Source: an uncultured Gammaproteobacteria bacterium
GTDB taxonomy: Bacteria; Pseudomonadota; Gammaproteobacteria; Arenicellales; UBA868
NCBI GenBank assembly: GCA_913051905.1
Contig: CAJXBY010000010.1
Location: forward strand, 1 to 29,051
Length of the DNA: 29,051 nt
Direction: 5' to 3'
Below, piece by piece: positions 8,848-17,587 of the stretch; the stretch's first letter is position 1; each line of letters starts with the position of its first letter. The notes under the pieces are model-generated. The model was not told the DNA's origin. It worked only from the letters and a program-made list of their open reading frames with translations, and ran no database searches. Made by a program: the position numbers and the translations under genes.

Positions 8848-8853
8848 TCCTTT
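8848..8853 (-). promoter_or_regulatory. Ribosome binding site deciding the start of the hydroxyacid dehydrogenase
   Basis: On the minus strand AAAGGA lies nine bases before the ATG at 8838. A second AAAGGAG-like run just upstream (8854-8860) is too far away. This favours 8838 over the upstream GTG. Confidence 0.6.
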
Positions 8854-9034
8854 CTCCTTTGCCGGCACGAGTCAGGGCCGCTCGCCCCTTTCTGGTGACC
8901 CTCACCAACGTTCACTTACTGGCCTTCTCTTTTTCCGGTCTGTCTGGGTTAGGTCCTGTGGAGGGGGTCTAGCACCATCCGGACACGTTATCTCGTAGAA
9001 TGTAACCGAAATCACCCTTCTTCAGGTCCTCGTT

Positions 9035-10168
9035 TTGTCTTCGACTGTGGAACTTGCTCAACGTCTGATTCAGCGAGCATCGGTCACACCCGAAGACGCC
9101 GGCTGCCAGGACATCCTGTCACAAACGCTCGAACCTTCCGGCTTCATCAGCGAACATTTGGCTTTCGGGGAAGTTCAGAACATCTGGATTCGACGGGGAT
9201 CTACGCGACCCCTATTGGTCTTTGTCGGTCATACAGATGTGGTACCCACCGGCCCTGCCGATCAATGGAAGCACCCTCCGTTTGAGGGTAAAGTGGTTGA
9301 CGGTGTGCTCCATGGGCGGGGTGCAGCGGATATGAAAGGGAGCCTCGCGGCGATGGCGACAGCTTGTCGACGGTTCGTCGAGAATCATTCTGACCACCAG
9401 GGTTCGATCGCCCTACTGCTCACCAGTGACGAAGAAGGTCCCGCCGTAGACGGTACAGTACGGGTCATTGAGACATTGATGGAACGGGGCATAAAGATCG
9501 ACTGGTGCCTGGTTGGTGAACCCACCAGCAGGGACACCGTTGGTGACATCATCAAGAATGGCCGACGGGGGTCGCTCGGCGGCACTCTGACAGTCACCGG
9601 TATTCAAGGTCATGTCGCATACCCTCACCTGGCAGACAACCCTATTCACCGGATTGCAGCAGTTGTCGACGAACTGGCTAAACAGGTCTGGGATCAGGGG
9701 AACACCTACTTCCCCCCGACGACGTTCCAGGTATCTAACCTCAATAGCGGCACCGGCGCCAGTAATGTGATTCCAGGCCACGCCTCACTTGACTTCAACT
9801 TTCGTTATTCACCGGAATCAACCGTTGAGTCGCTCAAGGCATCTGTCGAGGCAACCTGTCGTAGGCACACAGAGAGATTCGAGATTAATTGGTCAAAACC
9901 GAACCTGCCCTTCCTGACCAATCCCGGCGATCTGCTCGAGGCAGTCACCCATGCGATAAAGCATGTCACTCGGCAGCAGCCTCGCCTCTCCACAGATGGG
10001 GGCACATCGGATGGACGTTTCGTCGCACCAACCGGCGCCCAGGTCGTCGAGTTGGGTCCGGTCAACCGGACCATTCATCAGATCGATGAAGAGGTACTGG
10101 CCGCCGACCTTGACCTGCTGTCATCGATCTACCAGAAAGTACTGGAAAACCTGCTGCTCCGTAGCTGA
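9035..10168 (+). CDS. dapE: Succinyl-diaminopimelate desuccinylase
   Basis: A 377-residue di-zinc M20 hydrolase that releases L,L-diaminopimelate from its N-succinyl form, in lysine and peptidoglycan precursor synthesis. Near-diagnostic segments are GHTDVVPTG (first metal His and Asp), GRGAADMKGS (bridging Asp), LLTSDEEGPA (catalytic Glu pair), NGRRGSL, QGHVAYPHLADNP, GTGASNVIPG, and TDGGTSDGRF leading to VELGPVN-x-TIH with the last metal His. These follow E. coli DapE closely over the full length. The start is TTG with an AGG about eight bases upstream; no better codon precedes the conserved ELAQRLI start. Upstream is a 196-base gap after the divergent gene, with no convincing promoter. It is followed by the protease gene after 125 bases. 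Confidence 0.96.
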   Translation: MSSTVELAQRLIQRASVTPEDAGCQDILSQTLEPSGFISEHLAFGEVQNIWIRRGSTRPLLVFVGHTDVVPTGPADQWKHPPFEGKVVDGVLHGRGAADMKGSLAAMATACRRFVENHSDHQGSIALLLTSDEEGPAVDGTVRVIETLMERGIKIDWCLVGEPTSRDTVGDIIKNGRRGSLGGTLTVTGIQGHVAYPHLADNPIHRIAAVVDELAKQVWDQGNTYFPPTTFQVSNLNSGTGASNVIPGHASLDFNFRYSPESTVESLKASVEATCRRHTERFEINWSKPNLPFLTNPGDLLEAVTHAIKHVTRQQPRLSTDGGTSDGRFVAPTGAQVVELGPVNRTIHQIDEEVLAADLDLLSSIYQKVLENLLLRS

Positions 10169-10293
10169 TCAGTTCTGCGCTCCAAGGCCGTAAAAATTAC
10201 CAAATCGTAATCTACCGGCCAGTTCCTGGTAATACTACCGTCTATATCCTGCTGCGTGCTTTCCATTGATCCACCAGACACGGAGCGCGAATT

Positions 10294-11808
10294 ATGGATA
10301 TCAAAACCGGTCGTTTCCTCGTCACAGGCCTGCTGATCCTCGGGTCCGTTCTCGGTAGCGGAATAACTCTCGCGGACCTACGGGCCACCTATGTCCCAAC
10401 TGCCATAGAACGACCTGATTCCGGGCGACCGGGCAGCTTTGCGGATCTGGTCGAGACAGTCAGTCCGGCCGTGGTGAGCATCTCAACCCGAACAAGTCGC
10501 GTGCCACATAGCATGGGCAATTCCCAGCGACCGCCAACGCCTGGGACTCAGCGCCCTGTGCCGGGTTTTCAGGGGAATCCCGAGTTTGAGCAGTTTCTCC
10601 GCCGTTTTTTCGGCCCCGGTCATCAGGCTCCCGGTCCACACACCCGCCAGCGCCGTACAGTGGGATCAGGATTTATCATTGATGCCGAGGGACTCGTGGT
10701 CACCAATCACCATGTGGTGGCCGGTGCCGATGAAATTGAAGTCGTTCTAGCTGACGGGCAGATTCTACCGGCCACCGTCCACGGACATGACCGTAAAACC
10801 GACATTGCCCTACTGCAGATCGAGTCGGACCAGACCTTTCCCACGGTCAGCTTTGGAGACTCAACCCAAGCCCGAGTAGGAGACTGGGTGATTGCAATCG
10901 GGAACCCTTTCGGTCTCGGCGGCACCGCCACCACCGGTATCATTTCTGCACGGGGCAGGGATATCAACAACGGCCCCTACGACGACTATATTCAGATCGA
11001 TGCACCTATCAACCGCGGCAATTCAGGTGGCCCGCTTTTCGATACCACGGGTCTGGTGATCGGGGTGAATACGGCGATCTACTCTCCAAGTGGTGGTAAC
11101 GTCGGAATAGGCTTTGCAGTACCTTCTGAACAGGCCCGAAGCATCGTCAGCCAACTCAGGGAACGGGGCGTAGTACAGCGGGCCTGGCTCGGGGTGCACA
11201 TACAAAGGGTCACGCCCGATCTGGCCGAACGATTTGGACTCGACAGAACCCGTGGAGCTCTGATTTCCAGTGTCGAGACCGGCAGCCCGGCCGATAAGGC
11301 GGGTATGGTGCCGGGTGATATCATTCTAAAATTCGATGGCACCGTCGTAAACCGGATGAGGCGCCTGCCCCGGCTGGTTGCCCGTGCGGTCATTGGGGAC
11401 AGGGTTGAGGTCGATCTCTGGCGGGACGGGCGCGAGATCACCGTGCATCCCCAAATGCAGCCGACTGAAGATGACACCCTCGTCGCGGGACACTCCCCGC
11501 AGGGCGGTGAAGGGACAGTCAGCCTTGGTCTATTGCTGTCGGCACTGGATACCGAGAGCAGACAGCGCTACGGATTTGATGGGGACGCTACGGGCATCGT
11601 GGTTGAGCAGGTCCGGCCCGGCAGCCCGGCAGCCGAAAAAGGCCTGCAGTCGGGCGACCTGATTGTCCAGGTAGAGCAAAGTCCGGTCGATTCACCGGCA
11701 GGAATGAACCAGCTGCTGAATAGCGCACGCCAAAAGAACCAGAAGGCCCTGCTCCTTCTGGTTGAACGACAGGGTCATGCGCACTTCATCACCCTGGGGC
11801 TGACCTGA
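10294..11808 (+). CDS. Periplasmic Do-type serine protease (DegP/DegQ/MucD family)
   Basis: A 504-residue exported protease-chaperone for misfolded envelope proteins. The signal peptide is about residues 1-27. A Gly/Pro/Gln-rich loop follows (about 70-120). The trypsin-like domain has H140 in TNHHVV, D170 in TDIALL and S244 in RGNSGGPLF. Two PDZ domains follow (about 275-375 and 400-504), the first with WLGVHIQ and both with the GSPA-KAG/KGL-x-x-GD pattern. The length fits the two-PDZ Do group rather than DegS. The ATG has GGAG eight bases upstream. A two-component pair begins about 100 bases downstream on the same strand, which recalls envelope-stress loci. The choice between DegP, DegQ and MucD names is left open because this lineage usually has several paralogues. 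Confidence 0.93.
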   Translation: MDIKTGRFLVTGLLILGSVLGSGITLADLRATYVPTAIERPDSGRPGSFADLVETVSPAVVSISTRTSRVPHSMGNSQRPPTPGTQRPVPGFQGNPEFEQFLRRFFGPGHQAPGPHTRQRRTVGSGFIIDAEGLVVTNHHVVAGADEIEVVLADGQILPATVHGHDRKTDIALLQIESDQTFPTVSFGDSTQARVGDWVIAIGNPFGLGGTATTGIISARGRDINNGPYDDYIQIDAPINRGNSGGPLFDTTGLVIGVNTAIYSPSGGNVGIGFAVPSEQARSIVSQLRERGVVQRAWLGVHIQRVTPDLAERFGLDRTRGALISSVETGSPADKAGMVPGDIILKFDGTVVNRMRRLPRLVARAVIGDRVEVDLWRDGREITVHPQMQPTEDDTLVAGHSPQGGEGTVSLGLLLSALDTESRQRYGFDGDATGIVVEQVRPGSPAAEKGLQSGDLIVQVEQSPVDSPAGMNQLLNSARQKNQKALLLLVERQGHAHFITLGLT

Positions 11809-11867
11809 GTCCATGACTTGAGAAAGCCGAGCGGTCAGGGTATCCCCGATCGCCAAATTTACTCAGC

Positions 11868-11873
11868 TACAAT
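11868..11873 (+). promoter_or_regulatory. Possible -10 element before the response regulator
   Basis: TACAAT (one mismatch from consensus) lies 38 bases before the response-regulator ATG in the 102-base gap after the protease. No good -35 is seen 16-18 bases upstream, so transcription may instead read through from the protease gene. Confidence 0.3.
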
Positions 11874-11910
11874 TCATCCCGGTTCCTGACAGAGCCGGAA
11901 AGCCTCATCC

Positions 11911-12588
11911 ATGCGAATTCTACTGGTCGAAGACGATCGTGATACCGCCCGTCACGTAAAGAACGGTCTGATGGAAGTGGGGCACTCCGTAGACCATACC
12001 GATAACGGGGTCGACGGCCTGGCACTTGCGCAGACCGAACGTTATGACGCGCTAATCATTGATCGAATGCTGCCTGGTTGCGAGGGCAGCCGGATCATCG
12101 AGCACCTTCGTGGGTTGGGTAACTTCACCCCGATACTCATACTGAGCGCCCTGGGAAATGTTACCGACCGGGTAGCCGGACTCAGATCCGGGGGTGACGA
12201 CTACCTGCCCAAGCCCTTCGCGTTTGAAGAACTGCTGGCGCGGCTCGACGCCCTGGTAAGAAGGAGAGATCGTTCGCACGCAACGACTCTCCTGCAGGTC
12301 GCAGACCTGGAGATGGACGTACTCTCCCGGCAGGTCAAGCGGGCTGGTCAGGAGGTTGTGCTTCAACCCCGCGAGTTCCGACTGCTGGAATTCCTGATGC
12401 GCCACAGCGGACAGGTGGTCACACGTACCATGCTGCTTGAGAACGTCTGGGACTATCACTTCGATCCTCAGACCAATGTGATCGATGTTCACATCAGCAG
12501 ACTGCGGTCCAAAATAGATCGCGGCTTCAGTCATACACTGCTGAAGACCGTTCGCGGTTCGGGGTACATCCTCCGTGAACCAGAATAA
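11911..12588 (+). CDS. OmpR-family response regulator
   Basis: A 225-residue transcription regulator. The receiver domain (about 1-115) has the acidic pair in LVEDD, the phosphoacceptor D51 in LIIDRMLPG, the Ser of LILSA and K101 in LPKPF. The winged-helix DNA-binding domain (about 128-225) has LQPREFRLLEFLMRHSGQVV and the wing segment TVRGSGYIL. GGAAAG lies about eight bases before the ATG. Its end overlaps the histidine kinase start by 14 bases, so the two form a cognate, translationally coupled pair. In overall pattern it resembles the CusR/CopR/QseB-like branch. The signal and target genes cannot be read from the sequence; the upstream protease gene suggests envelope stress as one possibility. 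Confidence 0.93.
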   Translation: MRILLVEDDRDTARHVKNGLMEVGHSVDHTDNGVDGLALAQTERYDALIIDRMLPGCEGSRIIEHLRGLGNFTPILILSALGNVTDRVAGLRSGGDDYLPKPFAFEELLARLDALVRRRDRSHATTLLQVADLEMDVLSRQVKRAGQEVVLQPREFRLLEFLMRHSGQVVTRTMLLENVWDYHFDPQTNVIDVHISRLRSKIDRGFSHTLLKTVRGSGYILREPE

Positions 12589-13957
12589 CTTTGTTCACAG
12601 CTCTACGTTTCGCCTGGCGCTGCTCTACGTTGCGCTTTTTTCAATCTCGGTTCTACTCCTTTTTGCGTTTATTTACTGGTCCACAGCCCGTTACACAGCG
12701 GAACAGACCGATAAGGCCATCGTTGCCGAAATTCGGAGCCTGGCTGAACGTTATGAGACGCGCGGACTTCCCGGCCTTCGGCGGCTGATCTCCAGCCGCA
12801 TCGAGCGCCAAAGGCCGACCGGCACATCAATTTACCTGCTTGCCGATGCCCGCCAGCGGCCTATTGTCGGCAACATCAACCGTTGGCCACGGGCCAGTGA
12901 AGTGGAGGGCTGGCTCAATTTTGAACTTGAGACAAAGGGTACCGGTAAGGACGTTCACCCGGCCCGTGCCCGTCAGTTTCGACTGGTTGGCGGCTACCAA
13001 TTACTGGTCGGACTGGATATTAATGAACTCAAGAAAGCACGGCTGCGGGTGATCCATGCGCTCGCCTGGGGGCTTTTGTTGACACTCGGTCTTGGCCTGA
13101 TTGGGGGAGTGGTGATGAGCCGCCGGATGTTGAACAGACTCGAATTAATCAATGACACCAGCCAGAAAATCATGGACGGTGATCTTGCCCGGCGAGTTCC
13201 CAGTCGAGGCAGCGGCGACGAGTTCGACCAACTGGCTGACCATCTTAACCGGATGCTGGATCAGACCGAATCACTCATGGAAGACATTCGTCGGGTTTCT
13301 GACAACATCGCTCATGACCTCAAGACCCCACTCTCACGCCTTCGACAGAGACTTGAGGCTCTGTCCAGGCGCTATGCAGAAGATTCAACCCACAGGGCCG
13401 ACCTGGAGGCGGCGCTGTTGGAAGCCGATCACCTGCTGGATACATTCAACGCCCTTCTGAAGATCGCCAGAATCGAATCCGGCCCTCGACAGGCTAATCT
13501 GAAACCGGTAAATCTCATTAAGCTCACTGCCGACGTGGTGGAACTGTATGAACCTCTCGCAGAGGAGAAACGACAACAACTGATCTTTCACCGGCATCAT
13601 GCTTCCAACGTCATTGCCGATCGCGATATGCTCTTCCAGGCTTTTGCCAACCTTCTAGATAACGCCATCAAATACACGCCCGTCGGCGGGATTATCTCTG
13701 TCCACTGCTCGAGTAATGACGTCAGTGCCGAGCTTGCCGTAACCGACAGCGGCCCGGGAATTCCCGCCGGCCAGCGCGAAAAGGTATTCCAACGTTTCTA
13801 CCGAATGGACAAGAGTCGGTCGACCACGGGCAGCGGCCTGGGTCTCAGCCTGGTCCAAGCTGTTGCCCGGCTGCACGGTGCAACGGTTACGCTGACAGAT
13901 CAGGCTCCCGGCCTGACGGTTCGTTTCGTCCTCCCGCGGTTCGAACACGAACCCTGA
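12575..13957 (+). CDS. Membrane sensor histidine kinase
   Basis: A 460-residue inner-membrane kinase, cognate to the preceding regulator. TM1 is about residues 12-35 and TM2 about 159-181, enclosing a periplasmic sensor region of about 125 residues with no cysteines and no recognised metal-binding motif. HAMP (about 182-235) is followed by the dimerisation/phosphoacceptor helix with H247 in NIAHDLKTPLSRLR. The ATPase domain has the N box NLLDNAIKYTP, the G1 box DSGPGIP, an F box around VFQRFYRMD, and the G2 box GSGLGLSL. The GTG start at 12575 lies inside the end of the regulator gene, in another frame. The DLKTPLSRL form is common in the EnvZ/CusS-like class. The signal is unknown. Confidence 0.92.
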   Translation: MNQNNFVHSSTFRLALLYVALFSISVLLLFAFIYWSTARYTAEQTDKAIVAEIRSLAERYETRGLPGLRRLISSRIERQRPTGTSIYLLADARQRPIVGNINRWPRASEVEGWLNFELETKGTGKDVHPARARQFRLVGGYQLLVGLDINELKKARLRVIHALAWGLLLTLGLGLIGGVVMSRRMLNRLELINDTSQKIMDGDLARRVPSRGSGDEFDQLADHLNRMLDQTESLMEDIRRVSDNIAHDLKTPLSRLRQRLEALSRRYAEDSTHRADLEAALLEADHLLDTFNALLKIARIESGPRQANLKPVNLIKLTADVVELYEPLAEEKRQQLIFHRHHASNVIADRDMLFQAFANLLDNAIKYTPVGGIISVHCSSNDVSAELAVTDSGPGIPAGQREKVFQRFYRMDKSRSTTGSGLGLSLVQAVARLHGATVTLTDQAPGLTVRFVLPRFEHEP

Positions 13958-14147
13958 TAACCCTGCCTCCCGTTCAGCACACCATCGATTCGCAGGCCTT
14001 CTCCAACCAGGCACCGGCCAACGGTGAAGGAAGACCTGCAAAAGCAGAGAATGACAGTACTGATCCATCATTGCTGAGCAATAGCTGAGCTCAATCTGCC
14101 GGGCACATCTGACATCCGACTTATGGAATCGCCCGACCAAACGGCTG

Positions 14148-14176
14148 TGGATGGTGCTGATTCACTCGGCTATACT
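14148..14176 (+). promoter_or_regulatory. Likely infA promoter
   Basis: TATACT (14171-14176) is one mismatch from a consensus -10. TGGATG (14148-14153) is a weak -35 with a 17-base spacer. A transcript would start near 14183 and give a leader of about 37 bases before the infA GTG. The 262-base gap after the kinase gene (13958-14219) otherwise holds no gene or terminator that I can support. Confidence 0.45.
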
Positions 14177-14219
14177 GCGGCGTTTAAATTACTAGACGCA
14201 AGGGGGCGTACGCTGCCGA

Positions 14220-14438
14220 GTGCCCAAAGAAGAACACATTGAAATGGAAGGTACGGTTCTTGAAACCCTTCCCAATACGCAGTTCCGGGTCGAACTTGAT
14301 AACGGACACGTTGTCCATGCCCATATCTCTGGAAAGATGCGCAAGCACTACATTCGAATCCTCCGCGGAGACCGTGTCACCGTACAACTCACGCCCTATG
14401 ATCTCTCCAAGGGACGGATCACCTACCGGGCACGCTGA
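14220..14438 (+). CDS. infA: Translation initiation factor IF-1
   Basis: A 72-residue S1/OB-fold protein that binds the ribosomal A site region during initiation. The sequence follows E. coli IF-1 nearly throughout: [46 protein letters not shown] and [11 protein letters not shown]. The length is exactly as in E. coli. The start is GTG at 14220. No ATG lies between the promoter and the conserved PKEE-like start, so this start is forced. An AGGGGG run at 14201-14206 is 13 bases upstream, which is farther than ideal. The gene appears to have its own promoter; it follows the kinase after 262 bases and precedes the desaturase by 72. Confidence 0.97.
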   Translation: MPKEEHIEMEGTVLETLPNTQFRVELDNGHVVHAHISGKMRKHYIRILRGDRVTVQLTPYDLSKGRITYRAR

Positions 14439-14510
14439 CCATGGATATCAGATGCTGACAATTCCTGGCGGTAATCCGGTCCCAGGCTTAACACTAGGCT
14501 TGAGCCCGGT

Positions 14511-15722
14511 ATGATCACTCTACCGTGGTGGGGCTATGTTCTAGTCGTCCTGTCTCTGACTCATCTGACGATCGTTTCTGTTACGGTCTACCTGCACCGC
14601 CATCAGGCCCACAGGGCACTCACACTACATCCCGGCGTCTCGCATTTTTTCCGCGCCTGGCTATGGTTGACAACCGGCATCATCACCCGAGAGTGGGTCG
14701 CTGTTCATCGAAAACACCACGCCAAGGTCGAAACCTGGGCAGATCCGCACAGCCCACAGGTTCTGGGAATCCACAAGGTACTGTGGCTGGGTCTGCTGCT
14801 CTACAGAAAGGAGGCAGCAGACAAACAAACGCTTTCACAGTACGGCTCGGGCACACCCACTGACTGGTTCGAATTAAACCTGTATTCGCGTTTTCCCAAT
14901 CTCGGCATAATCAGTCTGCTCGCCTTACAAATCCTTTTCCTCGGGCTGGCTTCGGGAACCCTGATTTGGCTGATTCAGATGATCTGGATTCCCTTCTGGG
15001 CTGCGGGAGTGATCAACGGGATGGGTCACTTCTGGGGCTATCGCAATTATGAAGTCAAGGATGCCAGTCGTAATATCGTGCCCTGGGGAATCCTGATCGG
15101 GGGCGAAGAACTGCACAATAACCACCACGCCTTTGCATCCTCGGCGCGCTTTTCCACCCGGACCTGGGAACTGGATCTTGGGTGGTTTTACATTCGCACA
15201 TTGGAAAGACTGAATCTTGCCCAGGTCTTTAAGCTACCGCCGGTTACCATTGTTCGACCTGATAACACCCGCTGCGATCTCGAGACTGTACGGGCGCTGG
15301 TCAACAACCGATTCGAAATCATGGCTCAATACGCCAGTGAGGTGCTCTCTACTGTCTGCCAGGAAGAGGCCGGAGCTCTGGTCAGGCTCAGCCGAACCAA
15401 TCGCAAACTGCTACGGCAAGCTTCAAGGCTGATCACACGGGAACAACTGGGGCTGAGCCCCAAAGCCCGGGAACATTTATCAAGGGCGCTGGCACTGTCA
15501 CCGCGAATACACACAGTTTACGAAGCCAAGCTGAGACTCCAGGAGATCTGGCAACGGTCGTCCACTACCAGCGAAAACCTCGTACACCAGCTGGAACACT
15601 GGTGTCACACAGCCGAAGCATCAGGGATCGAGTCGCTACAGGCGTTCTCCAACAGGCTCAAAGGCTACAAACTGCTGTCTGATTGGCCCGCTGGGCCGAC
15701 CCGACAAAAAACCCCTGCCTGA
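14511..15722 (+). CDS. Acyl desaturase (DesA-like) with a long C-terminal extension
   Basis: A 403-residue membrane di-iron desaturase that likely introduces a double bond into fatty acyl chains of membrane lipids. The three histidine boxes are intact: HRHQAH (29-34), HRKHH (66-70) and HNNHH (202-206). They are separated by hydrophobic segments (about 8-27, 48-60, 85-97 and 131-165). The catalytic part ends near residue 245. The remaining ~155 residues are soluble and helical, with a basic stretch (about 291-320) and a Y-x-x-K-x-x-L-x-x-IW-to-SGI-x-x-LQAF segment (337-386). Long desaturases of this type occur in Pseudomonas (DesA). The tail resembles the C-terminal part of ISL3-type transposases, by eye only. 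Its 3' end overlaps the terminator of the opposing rpmB-rpmG operon. Confidence 0.9.
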   Translation: MITLPWWGYVLVVLSLTHLTIVSVTVYLHRHQAHRALTLHPGVSHFFRAWLWLTTGIITREWVAVHRKHHAKVETWADPHSPQVLGIHKVLWLGLLLYRKEAADKQTLSQYGSGTPTDWFELNLYSRFPNLGIISLLALQILFLGLASGTLIWLIQMIWIPFWAAGVINGMGHFWGYRNYEVKDASRNIVPWGILIGGEELHNNHHAFASSARFSTRTWELDLGWFYIRTLERLNLAQVFKLPPVTIVRPDNTRCDLETVRALVNNRFEIMAQYASEVLSTVCQEEAGALVRLSRTNRKLLRQASRLITREQLGLSPKAREHLSRALALSPRIHTVYEAKLRLQEIWQRSSTTSENLVHQLEHWCHTAEASGIESLQAFSNRLKGYKLLSDWPAGPTRQKTPA

Positions 15723-15729
15723 ACAGGGG
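15706..15729 (-). terminator. Rho-independent terminator of rpmB-rpmG
   Basis: Read on the minus strand, CCCCTG and CAGGGG form a six-base GC-rich stem around a six-base loop, followed at once by six T residues. It lies about 47 bases after the rpmG stop and overlaps the last codons of the convergent desaturase gene. On the plus strand there is no T tract, so it should work in one direction only. Confidence 0.8.
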
Positions 15730-15775
15730 TCCTCTCCACCGGCACGCCCGGGTTCCGGGAACTCGGGCTCTGAAC

Positions 15776-15931
15776 TTACTTGATCTTCGCTTCCTTGTAG
15801 ATCACGTGCTTTCGGACCACTGGATCAAACTTCTTGATTGCGATCTTGTCGGGAGTGGTCCGCTTGTTCTTGGTGGTCGTGTAGAAGTGCCCCGTTCCGG
15901 CAGAGGACACCAGTCTGATTTTGTCACGCAT
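15776..15931 (-). CDS. rpmG: 50S ribosomal protein L33
   Basis: A 51-residue basic protein of the large subunit. Translating the minus strand from the ATG at 15931 gives [20 protein letters not shown], then [16 protein letters not shown] and a tail ending in [11 protein letters not shown], which matches bacterial L33. The two CxxC pairs of zinc-binding L33 are absent, so this is the zinc-independent form. It lies 21 bases after rpmB on the same strand and is followed by a clear terminator, so the operon is rpmB-rpmG, the standard gammaproteobacterial order. Confidence 0.97.
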   Translation of the reverse strand: MRDKIRLVSSAGTGHFYTTTKNKRTTPDKIAIKKFDPVVRKHVIYKEAKIK

Positions 15932-15952
15932 GAGAGTGTTCTCCGTTTGTAT

Positions 15953-16189
15953 TCAGATTTTCTGGCCCTGGGCCCGAAGCTCCTTTAAAACTGTATCGAT
16001 ACCCTTCTTGTCAATGATGCGCAGACCCTTGTGGGATAGGCGCAGACGGACCCAACGATTTTCGCTCTCGACCCAGAACCGCCGATCATGGATATTCGGC
16101 TTGAAGACGCGTTTGGTCCGATTGTTGGCGTGGGACACGTTGTTACCGGTAACGGGTCTTTTCCCGGTAACCTGGCAGACTCTGGCCAT
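15953..16189 (-). CDS. rpmB: 50S ribosomal protein L28
   Basis: A 78-residue basic ribosomal protein. It has the L28 start [20 protein letters not shown], then [19 protein letters not shown] and [20 protein letters not shown]. The length equals the E. coli protein. It is the first gene of the rpmB-rpmG pair, served by an extended -10 promoter about 40 bases upstream. It is divergent from coaBC, the same arrangement as in E. coli, although radC is missing between them here. Confidence 0.98.
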   Translation of the reverse strand: MARVCQVTGKRPVTGNNVSHANNRTKRVFKPNIHDRRFWVESENRWVRLRLSHKGLRIIDKKGIDTVLKELRAQGQKI

Positions 16190-16227
16190 CTGACTGTTAC
16201 TCTTGGATGTTTGATCGGAGGCTGCGT

Positions 16228-16256
16228 TTTATACCAGAAAAAGCGCTTGATTTAAA
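16228..16256 (-). promoter_or_regulatory. rpmB-rpmG promoter with extended -10
   Basis: On the minus strand TTTAAA (complement of 16251-16256), a 17-base spacer and TATAAA (complement of 16228-16233) form a good sigma-70 promoter. The -10 is preceded by TGG, giving an extended -10 element. The start of transcription would be near 16221, about 32 bases before the rpmB ATG. Confidence 0.7.
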
Positions 16257-16369
16257 GCGGTCTTCTGTTCCGATACCTCTTGAACGGCCACGATATCCCC
16301 GGACAAGCCGAGGTGAAGGGATACGGACTCGAGTTTCCCACAAGACCCCCAACCGTTAGACTTCCCATC

Positions 16370-17587
16370 ATGGCCACACTGGACGGCAGGCGCATTCTGG
16401 TCGGTATCACCGGCGGAATAGCAGCCTACAAAAGTGTTGAACTGACACGGCGACTGCGTGATCAAGGTGCCGAAGTGCAGGTTGTTCTGACACCGGCTGC
16501 CCGGGAGTTCATCACGCCCCTCACCCTGCAAGCCGCCAGCGGCAACCCTGTTCGCGAATCTCTTCTGGATCCTGATGCCGAAGCGGGTATGGGCCACATT
16601 GAACTGGCCAGATGGCCCGATCTGGTCATTATTGCCCCTGCCAGCGCCGACTTCATTGCCCGCCTCGCTGCCGGGATGGCCGACACTCTGCTCAGCGCGA
16701 TCTGTCTGGCCACTGAAGCGCCGGTCACCATCGCACCGGCTATGAACAGAGTCATGTGGGAGAAAGCGGTCACGCAGCGGAACGTAGAGACGCTGGAATC
16801 ATTGGGTGCACAGATTCTCGGTCCCGGTTCCGGTATACAAGCCTGTGGAGAAACCGGTCCCGGCCGCATGCTTGAGCCGGACGAAATCGTCTCTATCCTG
16901 GCCGAAGCCAAGAAAAGCAGAGTCCTCCAGGATCTCCAGGTACTGGTCACTGCCGGGCCGACCTGGGAAGCGCTGGACCCAGTCCGCGCATTGACTAACC
17001 ACAGTTCCGGTAAAATGGGTTACGCCGTGGCTAGTGCAGCAATGGCCGCCGGAGCTACCGTGACCCTGGTCAGCGGCCCCACATCCCTCGAACCCCCGAC
17101 GGGAGTCAAGGTAAACAAAGTTATTTCAGCAACGGAAATGCTGGGCGCTGTTGAGGCCGATATCGATTCGACCGATATTCTGATCAGCGTTGCTGCAGTC
17201 GCCGATTACCGACCGGCAGAAAAACAACCACAAAAAATCAAGAAGAACACCGAGGATCTATCTCTGGAACTGGTTCGAAACCCAGACATCCTATCAGTCG
17301 TGGCGGCACGACGGTCACCGCCCTTTACGGTTGGATTCGCAGCCGAAACCGAGCGTCCCACAGAACAGGCCCGTGAAAAACTGATCCGTAAAAAGGTCGA
17401 CCTGATGGTCGCCAATCTGGTCGGCGGAGACCAAGACCCTTTCGGCAGCGATGAAAATGCTCTGGTCCTGGTTGACCACGAAGGAGACACACCCCTGGGC
17501 AGGGACAGCAAAGTCCGCCTGGCGAGAGCCCTGATCGATGAAGTCGCGAGACGCTACCATGCAAAAAATCCAGCTGCGAATACTTGA
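16370..17587 (+). CDS. coaBC: Bifunctional phosphopantothenoylcysteine decarboxylase/phosphopantothenate-cysteine ligase
   Basis: A 405-residue flavoprotein carrying two consecutive steps of coenzyme A synthesis. The CoaC half (about 1-185) has [11 protein letters not shown], the active-site His H76 in [12 protein letters not shown] (123-126) and C159 in [11 protein letters not shown]. The CoaB half (about 190-400) has [15 protein letters not shown]210 in [18 protein letters not shown] and the Lys cluster around 289-292. These positions match the known E. coli catalytic residues almost exactly. I start at the ATG at 16370; a TTG 90 bases upstream is in frame, but the extra residues are unlike the family. 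No strong ribosome binding site is seen. The end overlaps dut by 29 bases. Confidence 0.97.
   Translation: MATLDGRRILVGITGGIAAYKSVELTRRLRDQGAEVQVVLTPAAREFITPLTLQAASGNPVRESLLDPDAEAGMGHIELARWPDLVIIAPASADFIARLAAGMADTLLSAICLATEAPVTIAPAMNRVMWEKAVTQRNVETLESLGAQILGPGSGIQACGETGPGRMLEPDEIVSILAEAKKSRVLQDLQVLVTAGPTWEALDPVRALTNHSSGKMGYAVASAAMAAGATVTLVSGPTSLEPPTGVKVNKVISATEMLGAVEADIDSTDILISVAAVADYRPAEKQPQKIKKNTEDLSLELVRNPDILSVVAARRSPPFTVGFAAETERPTEQAREKLIRKKVDLMVANLVGGDQDPFGSDENALVLVDHEGDTPLGRDSKVRLARALIDEVARRYHAKNPAANT

Noticed and set aside
13655..14140. 161-codon minus-strand open frame across the end of the histidine kinase and the gap before infA
   Set aside because: Most of it is opposite the kinase ATPase domain, and the part in the gap has no recognisable features.
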